10,815 bases of DNA, from contig DAOWFB010000173.1 of assembly GCA_030638205.1 (NCBI GenBank), forward strand, positions 1 through 10,815, given 5' to 3'. The notes under the pieces were generated by a model, which saw only the letters and a program-made list of their open reading frames with translations, was not told the DNA's origin and ran no database searches. Source of the DNA: Thalassospiraceae bacterium. Lineage in GTDB: Bacteria > Pseudomonadota > Alphaproteobacteria > Rhodospirillales > Magnetovibrionaceae. How positions within the stretch are numbered: position 1 is the first letter of the stretch; every line of letters begins with the position of its first letter. Made by a program: the position numbers and the translations under genes. Of this stretch, positions 1 to 6,020 are shown piece by piece.

Positions 1-360
1 GATATCTTAAGCGTCATACCCCAGACCGTTTCTCTTTCCAAACCGATCGGGGATGACGAGGATAACCAGATGTCTAACCTGATAGCCGACCCGCAGTTTT
101 CAACAACCAGCGGGAAGGCGTCCTTCGTTTACCTCCAGGATCAGATAGAGAAAGTGCTCAATACCCTGACCGACCGCGAAGAGGAAGTAATTCGTTTGCG
201 GTTCGGTATGTCCGACGGTTTACCGCGAACCCTCGAGGAGGTCGGATTGATTTTCGATCTCACCAGGGAACGGATAAGACAGATCGAGGCGAAGGCATTG
301 AAAAAACTTCGCCATAAAACCAGATCGGCGAAACTGCGGGATTGCGTGGATCTCCTGTAA
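1..360 (+). CDS. RpoD-type sigma-70 factor, C-terminal part (5' end outside window)
   Basis: This is the end of an RNA polymerase sigma factor, open from base 1 in frame 1 and stopping at TAA 358-360. The first residues (VSLSKPIGDDED) match the PVSLETPIGEEED stretch that ends region 3 of group 1/2 sigma factors. Region 4 follows: LTDREEEVIRLRFG (4.1), then the -35-recognition helix-turn-helix TLEEVG...LTRERIRQIEAKALKKLRH (4.2). The recognition helix matches the family consensus closely. The linker between regions 3 and 4, and the tail after KLRH (KTRSAKLRDCVDLL), differ from the usual alphaproteobacterial RpoD ending. It may therefore be a divergent housekeeping RpoD or a group 2 paralogue; the fragment cannot decide. 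An internal ATG at 70 is not a credible start because the homology continues upstream of it. A strong terminator follows directly. Confidence 0.85.
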   Translation, partial: DILSVIPQTVSLSKPIGDDEDNQMSNLIADPQFSTTSGKASFVYLQDQIEKVLNTLTDREEEVIRLRFGMSDGLPRTLEEVGLIFDLTRERIRQIEAKALKKLRHKTRSAKLRDCVDLL

Positions 361-381
361 CCGTTTAATAATTAGCACCTT

Positions 382-418
382 AAGGCCGGAGTTTTTGCTC
401 CGGCCTTCTTTTTGTTTT
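382..418 (+). terminator. Rho-independent terminator of the sigma-factor gene
   Basis: A perfect 10-bp stem (AAGGCCGGAG 382-391 with CTCCGGCCTT 398-407) encloses the loop TTTTTG. A T-rich tail follows to about 418. It begins 21 bases after the sigma-factor stop codon, as expected for an intrinsic terminator on the plus strand. The stem also has A residues before it, so it could act weakly in the opposite direction for dksA. Confidence 0.9.
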
Positions 419-536
419 AAGAACGCCGCATAAGCGGCGGCGGCTGCTTAGCCGCTTGAGTAAAACAACGCACAAGCGTGCGTCGCGCCTTATGGCGCGC
501 TCTTAAATTAAGGTGCCTTATGGCGCGCTCTTAAAA
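415..536. repeat. Hairpin-rich REP-like repeat block with inverted ends
   Basis: The ends are imperfect inverted repeats: 415-434 matches the reverse complement of 517-536 at 17 of 20 positions, with TTTTAAGA identical at both outer edges. Inside are short GC stems with mostly 4-base loops: CGCCGC-ATAA-GCGGCG (424-439), CGGC-TGCTTA-GCCG (441-454), ACGCAC-AAGC-GTGCGT (468-483), CGCGCC-TTAT-GGCGCG (484-499) and a weaker one at 513-526. A 21-bp direct repeat containing TTATGGCGCGCTCTTAA occurs at 487-507 and 515-535. No ORF is supported. The block fills the space between two convergent genes, so it may serve as a bidirectional transcription barrier, or be a REP/MITE-like element. No target-site duplication is evident. 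Confidence 0.7.
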
Positions 537-543
537 TTATAAG

Positions 544-960
544 CTAATCATCACGATGAGTTTTTTCCATGCGCTCGTGGCGTTCCTGCGCATCAATGGA
601 AAGTGTCGCTATGGGGCGTGCCTCTAACCGACGTACCGATATGGGCTCGTGGGTGTCTTCGCAAAAACCGAAAGAACCATCATTGATGCGCTCTAAGGCC
701 TCGTCAATTTTAGAAATCAATTTGCGGGCACGGTCACGGGTGCGCAGCTCAAGCGCGTGTTCGGTTTCAAGCGAAGCACGATCAGCGATATCGGGCTCTA
801 GCATGGAGCTTTCCTGAAGATGCTGAATGGTCTCACTCGACTCGTTCAACAACTCTGTTTTCCAGTCGTCCAAACGTTTGCGGAAATATTCCCGCATTGT
901 CGAGTTCATGAATTCTTCCTTGTCGGAAGGCTTGTAATCAGGTGGAAGTGTAACGTTCAT
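544..960 (-). CDS. dksA: DksA/TraR-family RNA polymerase-binding regulator, single-cysteine type
   Basis: DksA-family proteins insert a coiled coil into the RNA polymerase secondary channel and, with ppGpp, tune transcription initiation. This 138-residue protein has the long coiled coil (about residues 25-95). The acidic tip motif DxxDxA is intact (D57, D60, A62), followed by the conserved LELRTRDRARKLI and RRLEARP segments. The C-terminal zinc-finger region is degenerate: E. coli has four cysteines, but here the equivalent positions read Cys100, Thr103, Ser121, Ala124, so zinc binding is unlikely. Such one-cysteine DksA proteins are known in Alphaproteobacteria. The start chosen is ATG 958-960 (MNVTLPPDYKPS, the typical family N-terminus). 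A TTG two codons upstream (964-966) is an alternative, and it sits closer to the GGGGA at 972-976. It is downstream of fliX on the same strand, with its own probable promoter. Confidence 0.9.
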   Translation of the reverse strand: MNVTLPPDYKPSDKEEFMNSTMREYFRKRLDDWKTELLNESSETIQHLQESSMLEPDIADRASLETEHALELRTRDRARKLISKIDEALERINDGSFGFCEDTHEPISVRRLEARPIATLSIDAQERHERMEKTHRDD

Positions 961-1027
961 TTGCAATCTGTCCCCTACATAAGCATGCGGCCATATTGGC
1001 CTTGCTCCACTTCATCAGTTGCCGGGA

Positions 1028-1056
1028 CTTATATTGAAGCAAGCGGTTCTAGGCAA
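1028..1056 (-). promoter_or_regulatory. Probable sigma-70 promoter for dksA
   Basis: On the minus strand a -35-like TTGCCT (1056-1051) and a -10-like TATAAG (1033-1028) are separated by exactly 17 bases, in the 150-base gap between fliX and dksA. The predicted start near 1020 would give a leader of about 60 bases. A small hairpin, GGCCA-TAT-TGGCC (989-1001), lies in that leader. This would allow dksA to be transcribed independently of fliX. It is a motif match only. Confidence 0.5.
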
Positions 1057-1116
1057 GGGGGCTTTTGGGTGATTTAGGGGCAAATACGGTGGAAAAACCG
1101 GGAATAAAACCTATAA

Positions 1117-1566
1117 CTATCTGGTATATTTAGCTATTTCTACCTCAGCGCGGAGCTCGATCTCATCTAATATATCGTTGAGATGCTTGTCATCTACCCG
1201 TTTTCGCTCTGAGCGTATTTTATGGGCGATTTCCATCAATTTATCCTTGGGGATTGCGCCCAGCAAAAGGCCGTCCTGCAGCTCACCCAGCCTATCCAAG
1301 AGCTCTACACCATAGGCCCGGGCCTGTTTTCGGGCGCGTTCTTCACCCCCATCGCCGGATTCCTGCATGGCAAGAATGGCATCGACGCCTTCGACCTGGG
1401 CTTTTTCAACAACGCCGGGGTCGCTAACGCCATTTGTGCCGGATGACCCGGAAGCGGCTTTGAGCTGATCGGCAAAGGACGAGCCACCGGCAGCCCCCGC
1501 CCCTTTTGTGCGTTTGGTGCCGCTTGTCGATTTAGCTCCTCCGGGGCCTGTTATCTTGATGGACAC
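1117..1566 (-). CDS. fliX: FliX, flagellar assembly trans-acting regulator
   Basis: This 149-residue soluble protein fits the FliX family. It has a short N-terminus MSIKITGPGG, a Gly/Ser/Thr/Lys-rich low-complexity stretch (about residues 8-45), and a helical C-terminal domain. That domain carries VDAILAMQE, ARAYGVELLDRLGELQDGLLLG and the closing IRSERKRVDDKHLNDILDEIELRAEVEIAKY. In Caulobacter, FliX senses early basal-body assembly and controls the sigma-54 activator FlbD; the same role is inferred here, supported by the sigma-54 promoters downstream. The start is GTG (1566-1564): an in-frame TAA lies immediately before it, so it is the first possible start. A perfect AGGAGG (1584-1579) lies 12 bases upstream, a longer spacing than usual. 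fliX and dksA are on the same strand. No convincing promoter was found for fliX. Confidence 0.9.
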   Translation of the reverse strand: MSIKITGPGGAKSTSGTKRTKGAGAAGGSSFADQLKAASGSSGTNGVSDPGVVEKAQVEGVDAILAMQESGDGGEERARKQARAYGVELLDRLGELQDGLLLGAIPKDKLMEIAHKIRSERKRVDDKHLNDILDEIELRAEVEIAKYTR

Positions 1567-1672
1567 TTACTTTAATAACCTCCTGAAAAACCCCAAAAAA
1601 ATTTGGCGACCAAGACTTTGGCCGTGAATATCATATATCACAAGCCCTTAACTAATGAATACCACTATGGCC

Positions 1673-1694
1673 CGCAAATGGGCCGCAAATGGGC
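1673..1694. repeat. Two tandem copies of an 11-bp unit, CGCAAATGGGC
   Basis: The unit occurs at 1673-1683 and 1684-1694 with no gap. Flanking bases extend it into nested GGCCC/GGGCC inverted repeats, such as GGCCC-GCAAAT-GGGCC (1669-1684). It lies between the divergent fliX and iron-transport genes. The 11-bp period places both copies on one face of the helix, so a regulator site is possible, but no known motif was recognised. Confidence 0.6.
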
Positions 1695-1732
1695 CCACTG
1701 GCAGCTTTCCATTGTTGAGGCCATTATTCGAG

Positions 1733-1759
1733 TTGCAATTTACAAGCCTGAAGTATAGT
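1733..1759 (+). promoter_or_regulatory. Tentative sigma-70 promoter of the iron-transport operon
   Basis: TTGCAA (1733-1738) and TATAGT (1754-1759) resemble -35 and -10 boxes, but the 15-base spacing is short. Transcription would start near 1766, just before the palindrome at 1773-1787. A bound repressor there would block the start site. This is a weak call on its own; it rests mainly on position. Confidence 0.3.
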
Positions 1760-1772
1760 TTAATCATGTTGT

Positions 1773-1787
1773 TGCGAATAATTCGCA
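1773..1787. promoter_or_regulatory. Fur-box-like operator (perfect 7-1-7 palindrome)
   Basis: TGCGAAT-A-ATTCGCA is a perfect 7-1-7 inverted repeat. Its geometry, and the AAT-N-ATT core, are those of Fur-family operators, although the outer bases differ from the enterobacterial TGATAAT half-site. It lies 36 bases before the start codon of a ferric-iron binding protein, overlapping the expected transcription start. Iron-dependent repression by Fur is the simplest reading. A related regulator such as Irr or RirA is not excluded. GTTGCAAC (1788-1795 region) directly after it is itself palindromic and may extend the site. Confidence 0.6.
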
Positions 1788-1823
1788 GTTGCAACTAATT
1801 CTAAATTAGAGAATACGGTAAAA

Positions 1824-2930
1824 ATGCTAACAAAAACAACAAATTATATGAAATATAGCGGTCATGGCGCCGCCTTTTTTGCTGTCGTAATGGGTGCATT
1901 GCTGAGCCCACTTACCGCAAATAACGCCCATGGCGCAGGGGCAAACGGGCCGGTTAACCTTTATTCATACCGCCAATCGTTCCTGATGGCCCCCCTGCTC
2001 GAAGAATTCACCCGGGAAACCGGCATCAAGGTAAATGCGGTTTACGCCAAAAAGGGAATATTACAACGCCTCAAGGCAGAGGGCGCAAACAGCCCAGCCG
2101 ATGTGGTATTGGCAGCCGACATCACAAGAATTGATGCCATTGCCGGCGAAGGATTGTTGCAACCCGTGACATCAAAATTACTGGAAGAAAATATCGGCCC
2201 GTCTTATCGCCATCCGGATAATTTGTGGTTCGGCCTGACCTATCGGGCGCGGGTAATTTTCACCCACAAGGAGCGCATAAGGCCCGGTGAAATAAAAACC
2301 TACGAAGATTTAGCAAACCCGCTTTTCAAGGGTCGCATTTGCATGCGTTCGGGCAAGCACGAATATAATATTTCCCTGCTGGCATCGGTCATAAATGCAC
2401 TTGGTTCTGAAAAGGCTGAAAAATGGGTAAGCGGCGTAAAGGAAAATCTTGCCCGTCGACCACAAGGAAATGACCGCGCACAGGTTCGCGCTATTTTTGA
2501 AGGCGAATGCGATATTGCAATCGGCAACAGTTACTATTTGGGCAAAATGCTGACAAACGAAGCAAAGCCCGATGAAAAAAAATGGGCATCCGCGGTGAAT
2601 ATTATTTTTCCCAACCAACCTGATAATGGTAATGGCGAAAACTCAACCCTTGGTCGTGGTGCGCATGTAAATATTTCAGCAGCCGGCATAACCAAAAGCG
2701 CCAAGCACGCGGTTGAGGCAAAATTGTTATTGGAATTTCTAGCGTCCGATAAAGCCCAGCAAATATACGCTGCGCAAAATTTTGAATATCCTCTTAAAAA
2801 AGATGTTTCGTTACACCCAATTGTGGCTTCGTGGGGAAGCTTCAAGCCCGATGAACAGCGCTTGATCGATATAGCAGCGCTTCATGACAGTGCGGCAAGA
2901 ATGATGGATCGGGTTGGGTTTAATCACTAA
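1824..2930 (+). CDS. fbpA: Fe(3+) ABC transporter periplasmic substrate-binding protein (FutA/FbpA family)
   Basis: This protein captures ferric iron in the periplasm and delivers it to the membrane permease encoded next. It has 368 residues, with an N-terminal signal peptide (hydrophobic residues about 16-32, probable cleavage near the AHGA at 35-38). The mature protein opens with VNLYSYRQ, the first strand of FutA-type proteins. Further family motifs are ADVVLAADITRIDAI, YEDLANPLFKGRICMRSGKHEYN, GNSYYLGKM and GRGAHVNISAAGITK. Tyr237-Tyr238 of the SYY motif, plus tyrosines in YSYRQ (Tyr47 or Tyr49), are the expected iron ligands. The ATG at 1824 has only a weak ribosome site. Met9 (1848) would also leave a workable signal peptide and cannot be excluded. 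It is the first gene of a three-gene operon behind a Fur-box-like palindrome. It resembles FutA more than classical FbpA. Confidence 0.9.
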   Translation: MLTKTTNYMKYSGHGAAFFAVVMGALLSPLTANNAHGAGANGPVNLYSYRQSFLMAPLLEEFTRETGIKVNAVYAKKGILQRLKAEGANSPADVVLAADITRIDAIAGEGLLQPVTSKLLEENIGPSYRHPDNLWFGLTYRARVIFTHKERIRPGEIKTYEDLANPLFKGRICMRSGKHEYNISLLASVINALGSEKAEKWVSGVKENLARRPQGNDRAQVRAIFEGECDIAIGNSYYLGKMLTNEAKPDEKKWASAVNIIFPNQPDNGNGENSTLGRGAHVNISAAGITKSAKHAVEAKLLLEFLASDKAQQIYAAQNFEYPLKKDVSLHPIVASWGSFKPDEQRLIDIAALHDSAARMMDRVGFNH

Positions 2931-2989
2931 ACCCATCAACCGCCAAAAAACACCAATAAGAAATAAAAAAACAAGGGGACATATTTAAA

Positions 2990-4696
2990 GTGACCGCCCA
3001 GACATTAACCAATGACAAAAACAGCTTGTCTTGGCTTGCCCTTATCGGGGCAAGGCTGGATGGCTGGACTGTGTCGGTTCTTGTTGTCGCGTGCATTGCC
3101 GCCGTTCCTATTATTACCGTTATTGGGTTGGCGATTGCACCAACCGAGGACATCTGGCGGCATCTTCTTGATACGGTGCTGAGCCGTTACATCAGAACAA
3201 CCCTTGTGCTTATGATCGGTGTCGGTTTTGGAACTTTTGTAATTGGCACGGGCACCGCATGGATTGTTACCATGTGTAATTTTCCCGCCAAGCGAATATT
3301 TCAATGGGCGCTTTTATTGCCGATGGCGGTTCCTGCCTATGTAATTGCCTATGTCTATACCGACCTGCTTGAATATTCAGGGCCGCTACAAAATTCCCTG
3401 CGGGATGCGTTTGCCTGGCAAACAAAAGGTGAGTACTGGTTCCCGGAAATAAGATCCATCGGCGGGGCCGCAACCATGATGACCATGGTTTTATATCCGT
3501 ATGTTTATTTGCTGGCGCGCTCGGCCTTTCTTGAGCAATCGGTTTGCGTGCTTGAGGCCAGCCGGACGCTGGGCCACGGCCCATGGCGCGGTTTTTTTAA
3601 AGTAGCCCTGCCAATGGCCCGCCCGGCAATTGCCGTTGGGGTTAGCCTGGTAATGATGGAAACACTCAATGATTTTGGCACGGTTGATTTCTTTGCCGTC
3701 GCCACATTTACCGCAGGTATATTTGATGTCTGGCTAAACATGAATTCACCCTCGGGTGCAGCGCAACTTGCCAGCATTTTACTTTTATTTGTTGGTGTTC
3801 TGGTTACGCTTGAACGCGTTGGCAGGCGCGGACGTAAATTTCACAATACATCAACCCGTTTGCGTAAACTTCCCGGCTATCAATTAAATGGGTTGGTTAA
3901 GTGGGTGGCGTTTACCGCCATGAGCATTCCGGTAATTACCGGGTTTGTGGTTCCAGCATGGGTATTAGGAAGATACGCTGTTGATTATTACGCTAACACA
4001 CTAGAGACATCGTTCTGGGAAAATGTTGGCAATTCCCTGATGCTTTCTGCATTGGCGGGAGTTATCGCGGTAAGCATTGGTATTGTTTTGGCATACGGTT
4101 TGCGCCTTGGGCAAAACAGAGGAATTCGTTTCCTGACAAGGTTTGCCGCACTTGGCTACGCCGTTCCCGGTGCGGTACTTGGCATAGGAATAATTGTTGC
4201 CCTTGGTTGGATTGATAACGCCATTGATGGTGTGATGAAAAATAATTTTGGTATTGCAACCGGGCTAATACTTTCCGGCACAATAGCAGCCGTTACATTT
4301 GGCTATGTAACAAGGTTTCTATCGCTTTCGTTTGGTACTCTTGATGCCGGTCTTGCAAAGATAACTACCAATATGGATGGTGCGGCGAGAACCCTTGGCC
4401 TTAGCAGATTTTCGACCCTCAAGCGTGTTCATGTGCCACTAATGCGAGGGTCTATATTAACCGCTGGGCTTTTGGTGTTTGTCGATTGCATGAAAGAATT
4501 ACCAATGACCATGATTTTACGTCCATTTAATTTTGAAACACTGGCCACATTCGTTCACCAATATGCATCGGATGAAATGTTACCCGAAGCATCACTAGCC
4601 GCATTATCAATTGTTGGCGCGGGCATAATTCCTGTTATTTTGCTGAGCAGAACAATGATTATGAAAAACAAACCAACCAGCGGAGATGGTAAATGA
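2990..4696 (+). CDS. fbpB: Fe(3+) ABC transporter permease, two fused membrane domains
   Basis: This 568-residue inner-membrane protein forms the iron translocation channel. Two halves, each with several hydrophobic spans, carry one ATPase-coupling EAA loop apiece: EASRTLGHGPWRGFFKVALPMARPAI from residue 189, and DGAARTLGLSRFSTLKRVHVPL from residue 463. Both have the conserved G and the LP/VP that follows. Fused double permeases are normal for FbpB/AfuB-type ferric transporters. The start is GTG at 2990, with AGGGGA (2974-2979) ten bases upstream. The gene begins 59 bases after the binding-protein stop and its last four bases overlap the ATPase start (ATGA), implying translational coupling. 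Confidence 0.9.
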   Translation: MTAQTLTNDKNSLSWLALIGARLDGWTVSVLVVACIAAVPIITVIGLAIAPTEDIWRHLLDTVLSRYIRTTLVLMIGVGFGTFVIGTGTAWIVTMCNFPAKRIFQWALLLPMAVPAYVIAYVYTDLLEYSGPLQNSLRDAFAWQTKGEYWFPEIRSIGGAATMMTMVLYPYVYLLARSAFLEQSVCVLEASRTLGHGPWRGFFKVALPMARPAIAVGVSLVMMETLNDFGTVDFFAVATFTAGIFDVWLNMNSPSGAAQLASILLLFVGVLVTLERVGRRGRKFHNTSTRLRKLPGYQLNGLVKWVAFTAMSIPVITGFVVPAWVLGRYAVDYYANTLETSFWENVGNSLMLSALAGVIAVSIGIVLAYGLRLGQNRGIRFLTRFAALGYAVPGAVLGIGIIVALGWIDNAIDGVMKNNFGIATGLILSGTIAAVTFGYVTRFLSLSFGTLDAGLAKITTNMDGAARTLGLSRFSTLKRVHVPLMRGSILTAGLLVFVDCMKELPMTMILRPFNFETLATFVHQYASDEMLPEASLAALSIVGAGIIPVILLSRTMIMKNKPTSGDGK

Positions 4697-5769
4697 GCGG
4701 TCTTGAAATGAATCGCATCCGTCATGCATTTGGTAACGATATGGTGCTTGATGATGTTTCCCTTGTTGCCGGCCCGGGCAAGCTCACCTGCCTGTTGGGG
4801 CCATCTGGCTGTGGGAAAACAACCCTGTTGCGCCTTGCTGCCGGGTTGGAGAGCCTGCAACAAGGCCAGGTTGCTATTCAAGGTGTTACCGTTGCCGATG
4901 GCGCAAGCGGGTTTTCCGTAGCGCCAGAAAAACGTGACGTTGGATTGATGTTTCAAGATTATGCGCTTTTCCCGCACCTAAACGTTTTTGAAAACATTGC
5001 CTTTGGCATAGAAAACCTTAGCCCAGAGCGACGCCAATGGATAAAAGATTCCCTTGAACATATGGGTCTATCCCATCACACATATAATTACCCGCACACA
5101 TTATCGGGCGGGCAACAACAACGGGTTGCCTTGCTTAGGGCGCTGGCACCGGAACCGGGTGTACTGTTATTGGATGAGCCTTTTTCCGGGCTAGATGTAA
5201 CCCGTCGGGCCCAGGTTCGCGAAGAGGCACTGACATTCCTAAAACAAAGCGGTGTTGCGGTAATGATGGTCACCCACGATCCGGAAGAGGCAATGTTCAT
5301 GGCCGATCATATAGTTATCATGAACGAAGGTCGCGTGGTACAAGCCGGAACCCCGGTGCAGACATACTTTCACCCGGTCAGCGCCTTTGTTACCGAGCTT
5401 TTTGGCCCGGTTAACAGATGCCGTGGCACGGTCACGGATGGGCAGGCCAAAACACAATTGGGAACCTTTGATGCGCCCGGTTTTGAAAACGGGACAGAGA
5501 TTGTGGTAATGCTGCGCCCCGAGGCCATACTTATCTCACCAAGCGGCGAAGATGTTCCAGCCAAAAAAGGTACGCATTTTATTTCCGGCCGGGTTGATTC
5601 TACCCATCCCCTTGGTAGCTCAAGCCACCTTCACATCATTATTGATGACGGAAACGGTGGCGAACAGGTGCTGCACGTTCGCACCCCCGGCATATCGCTA
5701 CCTGCGGTTGGCTCAAGCGTAAACGTTAGTGCAGATATGACGAATGCATTTATTTTTCCCGCCGACTAA
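4693..5769 (+). CDS. fbpC: Fe(3+) ABC transporter ATP-binding protein
   Basis: This is the cytoplasmic ATPase that powers iron import. The 358-residue protein has a complete set of ABC motifs: Walker A GPSGCGKTT (36-44), Q-loop Gln88 in FQDYALFPH, signature LSGGQQQR (137-144), Walker B VLLLDEP (157-163), D-loop SGLD and H-loop His195 in VTHD. A C-terminal TOBE-like domain (about 240-358, with VVMLRPEAILISP) is typical of the FbpC/PotA/CysA group, so the iron assignment rests on its operon partners. ATG 4693 overlaps the permease stop codon, with GGAG (4682-4685) at good spacing inside the permease gene. No obvious hairpin-plus-T-tract terminator follows. Confidence 0.9.
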   Translation: MSGLEMNRIRHAFGNDMVLDDVSLVAGPGKLTCLLGPSGCGKTTLLRLAAGLESLQQGQVAIQGVTVADGASGFSVAPEKRDVGLMFQDYALFPHLNVFENIAFGIENLSPERRQWIKDSLEHMGLSHHTYNYPHTLSGGQQQRVALLRALAPEPGVLLLDEPFSGLDVTRRAQVREEALTFLKQSGVAVMMVTHDPEEAMFMADHIVIMNEGRVVQAGTPVQTYFHPVSAFVTELFGPVNRCRGTVTDGQAKTQLGTFDAPGFENGTEIVVMLRPEAILISPSGEDVPAKKGTHFISGRVDSTHPLGSSSHLHIIIDDGNGGEQVLHVRTPGISLPAVGSSVNVSADMTNAFIFPAD

Positions 5770-5779
5770 TGCCCGATAC

Positions 5780-5801
5780 CTACTTGGCACCTACTTGGCA
5801 C
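5780..5801. repeat. Two tandem copies of 11-bp CTACTTGGCAC
   Basis: Copies at 5780-5790 and 5791-5801 are identical and directly adjacent. They begin 10 bases after the ATPase stop. The junction reads TGGCACCTACTTGGCA (5785-5800), which keeps the GG and GC dinucleotides of a sigma-54 promoter at the right spacing and departs from the consensus at only a couple of positions. It may be a secondary or decoy sigma-54 site, or part of the enhancer cluster before flgE. Confidence 0.6.
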
Positions 5802-5818
5802 CCGGCAATTTTTGCACC
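5801..5818. promoter_or_regulatory. CGGCAA element 1 upstream of flgE (possible FlbD-type enhancer)
   Basis: CCCGGCAATTTTTGCACC contains the core CGGCAA (5803-5808), also shared with elements at 5843 and 7351. It includes a GCAA-TTT-TTGC inverted repeat. It lies about 110 bases before the sigma-54 promoter, the distance expected of a bacterial enhancer. The CGGCAA core recalls the ftr elements bound by FlbD in Caulobacter, a comparison from memory rather than from alignment. Confidence 0.4.
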
Positions 5819-5842
5819 ATGGCTGTCTTTTTAGCCCACCTG

Positions 5843-5857
5843 CGGCAAGAGATTCCC
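5843..5857. promoter_or_regulatory. CGGCAA-N3-ATTCCC element 2 upstream of flgE
   Basis: CGGCAAGAGATTCCC begins exactly 40 bases after the core of element 1, about four helical turns. It shares 12 of 15 bases with the element before flgI (7351-7365). It lies 69 bases upstream of the sigma-54 promoter, with an IHF-type site in between. It is a candidate activator site for FlbD or another NtrC-type regulator. Confidence 0.45.
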
Positions 5858-5883
5858 AGCATCAATATAATTTATATATTTAA

Positions 5884-5896
5884 TATCAAATAGTTA
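5884..5896 (+). promoter_or_regulatory. IHF-binding site, perfect consensus match
   Basis: TATCAAATAGTTA matches the IHF consensus WATCAA-N4-TTR at every position and has an A/T-rich tract just upstream (5866-5884). It lies between the CGGCAA elements and the sigma-54 promoter, where a DNA bend would bring an enhancer-bound activator to the polymerase. IHF plays this part at Caulobacter flagellar sigma-54 promoters. Confidence 0.55.
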
Positions 5897-5911
5897 GCCA
5901 TATATGCTGAC

Positions 5912-5927
5912 TGGCACCCTTCTTGCA
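5912..5927 (+). promoter_or_regulatory. Sigma-54 promoter of flgE
   Basis: TGGCAC-CCTTC-TTGCA has perfect -24 (TGGCAC) and -12 (TTGCA) elements at the invariant spacing. Transcription is expected to start near 5938, giving a leader of about 100 bases. A sigma-54 promoter is typical for hook genes in Alphaproteobacteria with FlbD/FliX control. Confidence 0.85.
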
Positions 5928-5950
5928 AACTTAGCAGTGGAGTATTGCGC

Positions 5951-6020
5951 GCCGCCATATAGCTAAGTGGTAGAGCGGTGGAGCAAATAGTAAATTTATG
6001 GGCGGCAATATATAGCCGCC
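5951..6020 (+). other. Structured leader of flgE with tRNA D-arm-like sequence and competing hairpins
   Basis: GCCGCC (5951-5956) and GCCGCC (6015-6020) can each pair with the single GGCGGC at 6001-6006, so two structures exclude each other. The second, a 6-bp stem with an 8-base loop, ends 5 bases before the flgE ribosome site AGGAG (6026-6030). Between them, TAGCTAAGTGGTAGAGC (5960-5976) matches a standard bacterial tRNA D-arm at 16 of 17 positions. No anticodon stem of normal quality or T-arm follows, so it is not a functional tRNA as seen. It could be a translation-control structure, a tRNA-like mimic, or chance. Confidence 0.45.

Noticed and set aside
70..360. A separate 96-residue sigma-like protein starting at ATG 70
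   Set aside because: Conserved sigma region 3 residues continue in frame upstream of the ATG to the window edge, so this is the end of a longer gene.
424..535. CRISPR array
   Set aside because: There are only two full 21-bp copies, 7 bases apart, with no regular spacers and no cas genes. The elements are nested hairpins instead.
569..1077. Plus-strand ORFs overlapping dksA and its leader
   Set aside because: They are Ser/Arg- or Cys-rich translations opposite a clearly conserved gene, with no ribosome site and no recognisable domain.
5951..6020. A complete tRNA gene
   Set aside because: Only a D-arm-like sequence is present. There is no T-arm (GTTCGAATC-type) sequence, no good anticodon stem and no CCA, and the enclosed length is 56 bases.
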